NCBI GenBank assembly: GCA_900169235.1
Contig: FWCC01000051.1
Coordinates: 62,001 to 126,000, forward strand
Direction of reading: 5' to 3'
DNA from: Zarea fungicola
Taxonomy: Eukaryota > Ascomycota > Sordariomycetes > Hypocreales > Cordycipitaceae
DNA: 64,000 nucleotides
The notes beneath the pieces are model-generated. The model had not been told where the DNA came from. It made no database searches and worked only from the letters and a program-made list of their open reading frames with translations. The position numbers were made by a program, and so were the translations under genes. Numbering within the stretch: position 1 is the stretch's first letter; each line of letters begins with the position of its first letter. Of the stretch, positions 22,315 to 33,225 are shown in pieces.

Positions 22315-25300
22315 ATTCTTTTATTATTATTATAATTGCAAGGAGGATGGAGTTTATATCCAAGTCAATATCATGAAGAGGAGGAGGACTGCTGGATTGA
22401 TCTAAACTACATTGCCAGACAAGGCCTGGATGTTTTGTCTATTTATACTATTTGAGTTTCATATACTCTTCGTCTTGGTGATGTTTATTTTCTTCTGTGA
22501 AGTGGTGCATGGATGATGCCTCGGATAGCTGGGATTGAGCCGGACTCGGCCGAGGAGAAAGACCGGTTTGTGTTGGGTTTGTCAGGAGTGGGCTGTTGGC
22601 TTTGTAATGGCCGGATTCCGATGAGATCGTAGCCGCGCGCGTGTGAGGCTGAGACAGGAACGAGGCTCAAAGGTCCGACTCGTCCAATTAAATCACCTAC
22701 TCGGAAATGAAGCCTACCACACTTGCAGGTTGGGTTTATAAGCATTAGTTATCCATAATTGGAGCTTGCTAGTAACTTTACTATACTCCGTGTACAATAC
22801 TGGAGGTGATTTTGTTTAGTCCGGAGTTACGAAGCCTGGGCGTGAAACCGAGCTCCCTAGGACAAGAGCAAGTTGCAAAGTAGTTTTAGATGGGGGGCTT
22901 GTGATAAAACTGGCCGACTGGGGATGTGATGGACATCAGTTGGTAATCGAGTGGACAGTGATGGAGATTGCGGATTTAAGTGTAAAGCGATGGCATGTTG
23001 ATTGGTCAGAATAGACCTTCATGGCAGCAGGGGAGAAGGAGAGGACTCCGTCCCGTGGAGACATTACTCCGGGTTTAATCCTGTAAAGCTATGAATGAGC
23101 ATTGGGATTTAACGGCTGAAATGCAGAATAGGACGAACCAGTGACAAATGCCAGCACTACAATCTGGCATCGCAGGTCACGGTACGACTTGAGGATGAGG
23201 CCAGGAGCCGTCGCAGGCTAGTAAAATGATACAACTGCATCAGTGGCGTGGTGATGGCACATGTCAGATTCTTGAAGAAGCCGTCGTGGTCTACCACAAA
23301 TATCTTTGTTCTGAAGAGCAGCATGGTCAACTACTCTCACGGAGCATGTCGTCGTCGTTTGGGAGACCAGCACGGCGTCGACTGCTTCGCCAGAACGTGG
23401 CCAAGAGGGCTGATATTCTGTCCTTGATTTCGTTTACAAATTAGAGCCAAGCGAACAAACTACCACAGTTCTATGTCGTCAGAAGAATCACCCACTTCGC
23501 ATCAACTCCAGCCTCCGCTGCTGTAGGGAAAGGTATATTCAACCCCGGTGAGGGCGATGCCGAATCCAAGTTCATCGGCCCTGTGCTACCGTAGACAGTC
23601 CCAATTAATCAACGACATCTCGGTAGAGGGTGCCGAGAAAAGAGATGTGTCTTTTCCTCTGCACCATCGCGTCAGGGCTGCTGCAGGCGTCTGTGACACG
23701 GGTAGCAGGCGAGCGGGAGCTGGCCGTCTTCACCGTCCCCCCAAGGCCATTTGTACAGAAGCTTCGGCGTGGAAAGCGGCAGGAGTTATACGAAGTCCGT
23801 CCAAGGTCAGACAGGACACTTTGTAGTCTCTGTGGTTGGTGAGCGGCCAGCGACTTGTTGAGGTTCCGGGGGCACACTACTGATGAGGCATCAAAGTTCG
23901 GATGGGAGCTATGGAAAGAGATGGAAGCAGACATGCTGATCCTTCTCTGGCTTTTATTTCTCTCTCCGATTTCGCCCTGTGCGTGCAGTCCAGCCAGGAG
24001 TCGGTGAGCTCTACTACACCAGGTGATGTATAGGGTAGTCGGTGAATACGGACACGTCTACGGAAACTCTTAGCCAAGTAATTGCGACTTTAATTTGCTG
24101 ATTTCATGTAAATTTTCCATTTTCCATTTTTCAGTTCTTCTTTTTCTTTTCTTTCATGTATTACTGTGCATATGTATTTCTTTGTATTTGTATTCCACGT
24201 CACAATTCAGTCAACATTAGTCTTAACCCAGGGTACTTGGCCAAGATCTTATTCTGGCGCGCCCCCGGTCCAAGTCCCATGAGGACTCTGCAATAGATGA
24301 ATTTGATTCAGATTTTCGCCGTTTTCTTGATACCCTTTCATTCTCACATGGGCATCGTCAGGGTCCCTGGCTGCCGCTGCCGTGCTCTGTAGGGCAGCTG
24401 TACCCGCAAGGCAACGGACATGGGAAAAAAAAGGTACGTACCTTCTTGCCTGCTGCTTGGCAGCATTTCATCTGCCTGTAATCGACAAGACAAAGGACAG
24501 TCGCCGAACATGCAGCATGCAACTCAACCTTTTGTATTCATCATCAAATCACACCTTTTCCGACAAGTCATCATATAATTCTCCCTCGTCTTCATTTTAT
24601 CGAACCTTTTCTTTCGCTTCCTCGGCTTTCAAATCACTTAAAGTGGTCGCATATTTTTCCCGTCCGCTACCACCGCAATCAAAAAGTGGCGGCGTACACT
24701 GTGGGCACAATGGGAACGAATTCCGCACCGACCAGGGACCAAAGTCACACCTACGCCTAGCTAGACACTGTACGCACCCTTGTCGTGTACTCAGCCAGAA
24801 ACACCGCCATTTGGGTACTCGCGAAATGAGCTCCTCATCCAGGGTCCTCTTCCGCTCCCTGCCTCGGTCAATATTAGACACTGTCAGGGTTGTGACGGGC
24901 TTCAATTTGGCCGTTCCCATGGCGACCTGCGGAACCCCAAGCGCAATAGTGGTCAGGATGAAATTGCACCGTCCGCAACCTGACACCCATTGACGACATC
25001 AGACTGAGAAGCGAATGCCCAAGCGAGAGGTCTGGCTGGCCTCGTCTCCCGCCTGTCTGCTGGGTGCTCGACGCCTGGGCTGCGATCGGGTCGGGACGGT
25101 CAGTGTGGTACCAAACACCAAGGCCAGTGTACTAGCTCCTGCAGGGAGACCAGCCGTGCACCACTGCGACTCTGAATGAGAGACCGGGAGAGTGTGAAAA
25201 AAGTGCCTGCCAATGAGTCCATCATGCCGACGCGAGCCACGTTGCATGCAACAGAGCATGTGGTGCTGTTACGACTAATAAGTGTGTTACGAAACAGGTC

Positions 25301-26355
25301 ATCCCGGCATTGCCCATTGGGCACTAAAGTACTCCCACCTCGCTTGTGCTGCAGCTCGTGAGAACCATTCACTCTATTATACCTGCAGGACACGACAGAA
25401 CCGGAGCCCAACCGGATGCATCCTGGATCACCCCGGCGCTTTTTTTTTTAATGCAGATGGAGGCCGAACTTATGCACGTCGGCCTCACCTCCGCAGTCGG
25501 GCCGCCATTTGCACCAATTACCTCGATTTTTTTTTTCTTGTCTGCGTCGCTGCAAAGAGCCCAACCACCACCACCTTTCCTCGCTCGGCACCTGTCTTCG
25601 TTGCTTTTTGCCGGACCATCTTGACTCTGACGTGCTGCAGATACCTAATTGAGTCAATCAGAGCAACCCAAGGGAGACAATCTTGTCACTTGGTCAACAC
25701 CGTCCCCGCCCAAGACCAGGTCCGGGGTACCCTAGCAAGCGTCCCGCCGTTGGTGACGATGGTAGCCCGCCACATCAACACCACACAGCAAAATGTGAAA
25801 AAAAAAAAAAAAAGACATCCTTGTAGACACAGAGGAAACCCCAGTAGGAAAAGAAAGCTCTGAATGTTGTTGACTGCGGAGCCAAAACAAGTCACTGGAT
25901 CATTGTGTGACTGGCCCATGCTTTCTGCAGAGTTGATAGACCTCTGCTCTCCCCGCCCGCCTGCAGCTCATGACTTTTTTCTTCTCTTTTGAATATACAA
26001 TTTTTCTCATCACCACCTGTATCTACCTCCCATCATCTCACATCATCACCCTCACAAGTTTCTACACTGTGAGCCCATTGCTGCCTGACCACCCCCAGCG
26101 CAACAATCCCAAATCCACACCCCATCTGAGCACGACTCTGAAAAGATACCCCCTCAGATTTTAATAATTTTCCCTATTGTTACACACACACCGTTTTTTG
26201 CTTCATCTAGCACGGTTTTGTAACTAGTCTCGAACAGCAAGCTCCTAGCTTCTCCATATCCTCTTGTATACCAGCATACTTGCACTTCTTCTCCCCACGC
26301 ACACGCTCACCGCCACGGCTCTCTCACCACACAAACCAAAAGGTCACAAATCACA
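22315..26355. other. Intergenic 4.0 kb upstream of the giant repeat protein
   Basis: No gene is supported. Frames at 23,226-23,444, 24,382-24,993 (plus) and 24,597-24,986 (minus) overlap one another and have no domain, signal peptide or plausible splice partner. A 16-base A run lies at about 25,798-25,814. From about 25,970 to 26,350 the plus strand is pyrimidine-rich and probably forms the promoter and leader of the next gene. Confidence 0.45.
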
Positions 26356-29300
26356 ATGGCCTCTGAAGAACCACAGCCGATTCTCAACGTCTGCGATGTC
26401 CGCAGCAACATTTGGGACAATGTTCAAGTATCTGACTTTTCAAACGTCAACTACTCTGGAGCTCCCGCGTCCGATAACGAAGAAGGACAAGACGCACAAA
26501 ATGCCGAATACACAACGGACGCTCCCGTAGAGGAGGCACCCGCTGCGGCTCCCGTCCCGGAAACGACGTCCAAATCAAAGAAGAAGAAGAAGAGCAAGTC
26601 GAAATCTGCTGCTGCAACCGTTACTGAAGTAAAGGTCGAAGAAAAGGCTGAAGAAAAGGCCGAAGAGAAGCCCGCAGAGAAGCCCGAGGAGACGCCTGAA
26701 ATCAAGGCCGAAGCAAAGGCGGAAGAAGAGGCTGCACCCAAGTCCAAAAAAGACAAGAAGAAGAGCAAAAAGGACAAGAAGAAGGAAAAGGAGAGAAAGG
26801 CCAGCGGCTCCAAGGCTGCAGAGACCGAGACCAAGGAGGCTCCAGCCGAGGCTGATGAGCCTGTCGCCGCCGAAGAGACCGCTGGTGCTGCCGCTCCGGA
26901 AGCTGCTGCCGCTACCGATGCCACCCCTGACGCTGTTGACGAGACTGTTACGACCGATACTGCTGCTGAGCAAGATACCCCTAATGAACCTGTTACGACT
27001 ACGACTGAGAATGACACGACTAATATCGAATCTAATGACTTGGAAAACACTGATGAAACCAACACTAAAACTACACCAATTAACGACACGAATGAAGAAG
27101 AATCCAAGACAGAAACTGCCGCCGTCGAGGAAGCCGCTGCCCCTGCTGCTGAAGACGCTACGGCGAAGGATGTCGATGCTCCCGAGACCAAGGAAGCCGA
27201 CAAGCCTTCAGAAACTAAACCTACCGTGGATGAGGTTACGAATAATGATGATGTGAATGATGATGATGCCAAGACGCCAGCTGCAGACGCTGCCCCTGCT
27301 CCTGCGCCTGTCGAGGAGAAGAACGAGAGCGCTGCGCCGGCCAAGGAGGAAGTAGCCGCCGCTACAACTACCGAGGAGCAACAGCCGGAAGAGGCCAAGG
27401 CTGTCGAAGACGCTGCTCCTCAACCACAAGAAGAGGAGAAGAAGGTCGAGGAGCCTGAAGCCGCTCCCGCTGCTGTTGCTGAGCCGGAAGTTGCTGCTGC
27501 TACGGAGTCCAAGGAGACTGAGGGAGGCGAGGTCAAGGAGGAGACGGTAGAGGCTGCCGTCACGGAAGAGGCTGCTGCTCCCGAGCCGGTTGAAGAAAAG
27601 AGCGCCGAAGTTGAGGCTCCCGCTGCTGAGGAAACAAAGGCAGAGGAAGCCGCGGCTGAAGCTGCTGTGCCGGAATCAAAGGAGCCTGTCACTGCCGCTG
27701 TCGACGGTGACGCCGCTGTTGCCGCTGAACCCGAGTCTGAACCCGCTGTCGCCGCCGAAGAGGTAGATACGACCAAGGAAGAACCCGTGGTGGAGGATGT
27801 TGTTGCTGCCCCTGCCGAACCTGCTGCTACCGCTGTGGAGGAGGTCAAGGAGGAGGAGACCAAGGAGGAGACGCCCGCCGAGACTACTGCTGCTGTGGAG
27901 GAGCCCGCTGCTGAACCTGCCGCCAAGGCAGAGGAGGTTGCCGAGCCCGAGACTGCTGCGCCCGAGGCTGTCGCCGCCGAGGTCAAGGAGGAGAAGGTGG
28001 TGGAAGAGGCCAAGGAGGAGCCTGCTGCGGCTGTTGCTCCTGAAGAGGCACCTGTGGTTGAAGGTGCTGTTGCGGAGCCTGCTCCGGAAGTCGTCGAGGC
28101 TGCTGCGACCGAGGAGAAGCCTGTCGTGGTTGAAGAGGCCTCGCCGGAGCCTGACACCGTTGCTGGTGCTGAGACTGCTGCTCCTGTAGAAGATGCCAAG
28201 GAGCCAGAGGCTGAGGCTGCTCCTGTTGAGGAGAAGGTTGTCGAAAAGACCGATGCGCCCGCCGCTGTCGAGGAAGCTGTCGCAGAGGCTGCCACAGCCG
28301 CTCCTGAACCTGCCACCGAACCTGAAGTTACTGCCGCTCAGCCTGAAGTTGCTGCTGCTGAGCCAGAGGTCGCCGCTGTTGAAGAACCCGTGGTTGCGGC
28401 CGCTCCAGCCGAGAACAAGGAAGTGGTTGCTGAGTCTGAACCTGCCGCTGAGCCTGAAGCTGCTGCCGCTGAGCCAGAGGTCGCCGCTGTTCAAGAACCC
28501 GTGGTTGAGGCCGCTCCAGCCGAGAACAAGGAGGTAGTTGCTGAGTCTGAACCTGCCGCTGAGCCTGAAGCTGCTGCCGCTGAGACTGAAGTTATTCCCG
28601 CTGAGCTGGAAGTCGCTGCTGTTGAAGAACCTGTGGTTGCGGCCGCTCCAGCCGAGAACAAGGAAGTGGTTGCTGAATCTGAACCTGCTGCTGAACCTGA
28701 AGTCGCTGCCACTGAGCCAGAGGTCACCCCCGTTGAAACACCTGTGGCTGATGCGAATCCCGTCGAGACCGCGGCTACTGCTACCGAAGCCAAGGCCGAC
28801 GAGCCTGAAGCAAAGGTTGAAGAGGCTGTGACCGAAACTGCTGCCGAGGATTCCGCTGAAGCTCCCAAGGAGGCCGAGGCCACAGAGACAATTGCCAAGT
28901 CAGACGAGCCCGCCGCTGCGGAACTCGTAGTTGAGTCAACCACTGAGTCTGCAGCCGAGACCGAGACAGCTGTCGTTGAAGATAAGGTGGCAGAGGAAGT
29001 TCCCGTTACTCCTGAAGTTCCCGTTGAGGCTGCTGCTGCTGAACTGGCAGAGCCCGCCCCAGCGGCAGCTGTCGAAGAGAAGGCTGCAGATGAAGCCCCT
29101 GTTACAACTGAGGCTCCTGCTGCAGCCGAGGCTTCCACCGAGTCTGATACCGTCGCTGAAGCTGCCACCACTGAGGCTCCCGCCGCTGAGCCTGCTGTAG
29201 CCGAATCTGCTGCTGAGACCGAGACCCCTGCTATTACTGAGGAGAAGGCCACAGACGAGATCCCCGCCGCCGACGACCAAGAGCAGTCTACCGAGACAAT

Positions 29301-32300
29301 AACCGAGCCCTCTGCCCCCGTTGAGGTGCCCGAAGAGACTGTTGCTGACCAGGTCGAGGCCCCTAAGGAACCCGAGGCTCCTGTTGAATCTGTTGCTGAG
29401 GCCCCCGCCCCCGAGGCTGTCTCCGCATCAGTACCTGAAGCCGCCGAGAAGCCAGCTGAGGACGCTGCTCCGGTTGTTGAGGAAGAACCTGTTTCTGCTG
29501 CCGTTCCTGAGGAGACTTCAGCCGAGGAGCCTGCTCCTGTTGCTGAAGATGCCGCCGAACCTGTGACTGTCAAGGACGTGACTGAAGCAGCTGAACCAAC
29601 TGCCAGCGCTGAAGAAGCTGCTGTTGAGGCCGCCACTGAAGAGAGCGTCCCGGCTGTCGAGAAGGACGAGGCTGTGGTATCTGCACCCGAAGTTGCTTCC
29701 GAGGCCGCCAAGGAGGAGACCCCCGCCACTGAAGAGTCGACTCCAGCTGCCGAGGAAGTAGCTGCCGTTCCATCTGCTACCACCGACGATAGCAAGGTTG
29801 AGGAAGCTGTCGTCGCCGAGGCTGTCGCTGAGCCCGTTGCTGAGGCTACACCTGAGGTGGTCGCCGAAGCTGCTCCCGAGGCTGACAAGGAGGAGACTGA
29901 AGCTGCTGTCGAACCGGCTGCTGCCGCCGCTGCTGTCGCTGACGAAGCCAAGGCTGAAGAGTCGGCTCATGTTGCTGAGACTCCAGAGGTCGCGCCCGAA
30001 ACCGCCGACAACGTAGAGGTCGCTGCTGAAGCGGAACCTGCTGTTCAAGCCGAGGCGGTTGAGGAAGCTACTCTTCAAGAACCTGCTGCTGAAGCGACAG
30101 AAGCTGCCGCCGAGAAGATCGAGGAGCCTGCCAAGCAGGCCGACGCTGCTGAAGAGGCTCCCAAGGAGGAAGCCCCCGCGGTGGAATCGGAGCCCGAGCC
30201 CAAGCCCACCGTCGAAGAGGCCGCTCCTGCTGAGACCGAAGCGCCTGTCGAAGCTGCCAAGGAGGAGACCGATGCTCCTCAGGAGTCTGAGCCTGCTGCT
30301 GTAGAGGCTGCCACTTCTGAAGCGCCCGCGCCAACAACCGAGCCTGAGTCCTCTGCTGAGCCTGCGAAGGAAGAAGTCGAGGTCGCGGCTGAGTCTGAAG
30401 CTGTCGTCGAGGCACCTGTAGTTGCTGAGGAGTCCAAGGTGGAGGAGCCCAGCGCAGTTGCTGAGACTCAGGTCGAAGCTCCTGTGGAGGCTGTCAAGGA
30501 AGAAGCACCTGCCGCTCCGGAGGTGGAAGCTGCTTCAGCTCAACCCACTGCTACCGAGGAGGTTAAGGCTGAGGCCAAGGATGATGCCCCTGCCGAAGAG
30601 ACAGCTGCAGTTGAACAGGCTGTCGTCGCTGAGCCTGTGGCCGATACTGAACCTGCCCCTGTCGACGAGCCTGCACCTGCTGTTGAGACTACCAATTCTG
30701 ACGACAAGCCGGCCGGACCTGTCGTCACTGAGGAGCCTGCTGCCACTACCACTGACGCTGTAGCTGAACCTGCGCCTGTCGAAGCAGCCGTCGCTGAGAA
30801 CGCCGAGCAGAAGGAAGAGGCTGTTGCTGTCCCGGAGGCGGCTGCAGCGGTCGAGACCAAGGAAGACGAACCCTCTGCTCATGTCGAGGAGGCCGCTGCT
30901 ATCCCAGAGGTAGCTGCGGCTGAACCGGTCAAGGCAGCGGCGGAGCCCGTGGAGCACAATGGTGATGCAGAGCGAGAACCTGCTGGAGAAGTCTCCAACG
31001 AGGAAGCTGTGCCCGCCGAGCCTACAGAGTCCGCTGTCACGGCCGAACCTGAGACTGCAGTTGAGTCCAAGGAGATTGTCGCTGACGCCGAGCCCGAGCC
31101 CGTGCATGCCGAAGAGGCTGTCGAGCCGGTCACCGAGACTGCTACTCCCGAGGTCGCTGTTCAGGAAGAAGCTGCTCCTATTGCTGAGGCTCCTGTTCAA
31201 GAGGAGGAGGCTGCCGTCGCAGAACCCGAAACTGCCAGCCCCCAGGAAGCTGTCGCCGAAGACGCTGCGGAGGAGACCAAGGATCAACCGGTTGAAGAGT
31301 CTGCCGTCTCTGCTGATGCGGATTCCCACAAGGAGGAGATTGCCGCCGGCCTTGCAGCTGCTGGCGCTCTTGCAGCTGCTGCTACCACTGCCGCTGTAGT
31401 TAGCACCGTGTCCGATGACAAGGCTGAGTCTGCTGCTGAGCCTGCTGCTGAACCTGTTGCTGAGCCTGCTGCTGAGCCTGCCTCTGAGCCTGTCGCTGAG
31501 CTTGTTGCTGAGTCTGCTGCTGAGCCTGCTGCTGAGTCTGCTGCTGAGCCTGTTGCTGAGCCTGCTGCTGAGCCTGCCTCTGAGCCTGCCTCTGAGCCTG
31601 CCGCTGAGCCCGTTGTGGAGGAGCAGCCTACTGCCAAGGAGGTTGAGACTACTACACAAGTCGATACTGAACCCGCTGCCGAAATTGTGGAGGCTGCCAC
31701 AGAACAAACCCAGGAACCTGCCGCTGCCGAGCCAGAAGCCGAAAACCCTGTCATTGAAGAGATCCAGGTTGAGGAAGCTGCGAAGCCTGAAGCCTCTGTC
31801 GCCGAGCCAGAATCTGCTCCTGAGACTATCGAGGCACCTTCGGTGTCTACCGAGGTCAAGGAAGAGTCGACACAAGCTGAGGCTCCCCAGGAGGTAGAAG
31901 CTGAAATAGAGGCTGCCGTACCAACTGAGGTGGAGGCTACCGAAGAGGTCAAGACGGTCGAGCCTACCACCACTGAAGCCGCCCTTGTTGAAGAGGGTGC
32001 TTCAATTGAAGAGCCCGCCCCCGTTGAAGCGGTTGCTCCCGCTGAGGAACCCGTTCCTGCCGAGAAGGCTGCTCCAGTTGAGCCTGTCCACGAGCCTGCT
32101 GCTGAGGCAGAAGCCCCAGTTTCTGAACAGCCTGCTGAAGCAGAGGTTGAAACTGGCGCCACAAAGGAGATTGCTGCTGGCGCTGGCATTGCTGCAGTCG
32201 CTGGCATTGCTGGAGGAGCTGCTACTATCGCCGCTGTTCGACACGCTGATGAGGAAAAGAAGGTGGATGTTGAGGCTGAAAATACCAAAGGTGAGGACCA

Positions 32301-33026
32301 GATAGCTGATACCCAAGTTGAAATTGCGCATGTGGAAGATACCCCTTCCAATTTGGAAGCTGTTGTGGAGGATAATGATGTTACGGATTCTGCAAAGACG
32401 GAGGAGCAAAAGATTGAAGAGTCGAAAGAGTCGGAGGCGTCTGAGACGAGCACTGTCGTTGCCGATGAGCCCAAGTTGGAGAAGCCCAGTGAGAGTGACC
32501 AAGATGGCAGCAAGATTGCTGCCATCGCGGCTGCCAGTGCAGGTGCTGCACTTGTAGTTGGCGCTGCCACGGTTGGTGCTGTCTCACTTTCCAAGCAGAC
32601 TCTAAACGGCAATGCCGTCTCACGCGAGGTCGAGGCTGAGACGACCAAAGCAGTTGAACCGTCCGCCAAAGAGGTTCCTGCTGTCGAGGCTGCTCCCGTT
32701 CAACAACCCGAGGCAACAAAGGCAGTTGAGGAACCCGCTACTGTTCCTACAACGGAGACCACGGAGACACCTAAACCTACCAGTGAAGAACCAGTCGTTA
32801 CCGAGAATGCTACTAGGGCTACGGAAGAGACAACACCAGCGCGACCTCCTTCGCTGATTATTGTATGTTGAGCACTGCTATTCAACTTGAAAAACCATTA
32901 ACTGACACATCACAGCCCAAGCCCAAGTTCTTCGTCTCGTTGGCCCAGTGGATTCTGTCACCCTTCTCCTGGTTCCGCCAAAAGCTTTTCCGGTCCAAGT
33001 CTCAGGGCAAGCTCAAGCAACACTGA
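26356..33026 (+). CDS. Giant (2,205 aa) disordered Glu/Ala/Pro/Val repeat protein
   Basis: Exon 1 (26356-32862) is a single 6.5-kb open frame. A 53-bp intron (GTATGT...CACAG) joins it to exon 2 (32916-33026), which adds a basic, aromatic tail (WILSPFSWFRQKLF) in place of a stop six bases into the intron. The first ~45 residues (ILNVCDVRSNIWDNVQVSDF) are ordinary sequence. Lysine-rich blocks follow at residues 75-85 and 129-150. The next ~1,500 residues are almost only E, A, P, V, T and S in degenerate repeats. Three alanine-rich hydrophobic segments occur near residues 1658-1685, 1937-1965 and 2050-2078 and could be membrane-associating or collapsed helices. No enzyme domain is visible. A scaffold or tether role is possible but unproven. 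The acidic and disordered composition means similarity searches will give spurious hits. Confidence 0.85.
28345..28735 (+). repeat. Three tandem copies of a ~37-residue unit in the giant protein
   Basis: The block EVAAVEEPVVAAAPAENKE followed by VVAESEPAAEPE recurs with its GTT-GAA anchor at 28378, 28489 and 28621. The first spacing is 111 bp and the second 132 bp, the second having seven extra codons (TEVIPAEL region). DNA identity between copies is very high, which points to recent duplication. Confidence 0.9.
31422..31611 (+). repeat. 12-bp tandem array coding for (A/S)EPA-type tetrapeptides
   Basis: About 16 degenerate units of GCTGAGCCTGCT encode repeats of AEPA, AEPV, SEPA and AESA. 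The high similarity of the units suggests replication slippage. Length polymorphism is expected here. Confidence 0.9.
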
Positions 33027-33225
33027 GAGTAGCTCATAAGGCCGCTCTCCGACTCATGACAATGAGATTATTAAGCCTCACTATTTGTGGAAATTTGATT
33101 TTATGACTTTTTCTATTTTTCGAATCCAAGGGGATCTATGTGACAACAGCGGGTCAAGGGTCCGCGCTTAAAAATGTTGATTGGCAGCTGGAAGCTGAGC
33201 TACGGTGGAAGATGCCGGAGAACGC

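Noticed and set aside
24382..24993. Plus-strand frame of 203 codons upstream of the giant gene
   Set aside because: No domain and low-complexity Ser/Arg/His text, with a competing frame on the other strand. More likely promoter DNA.
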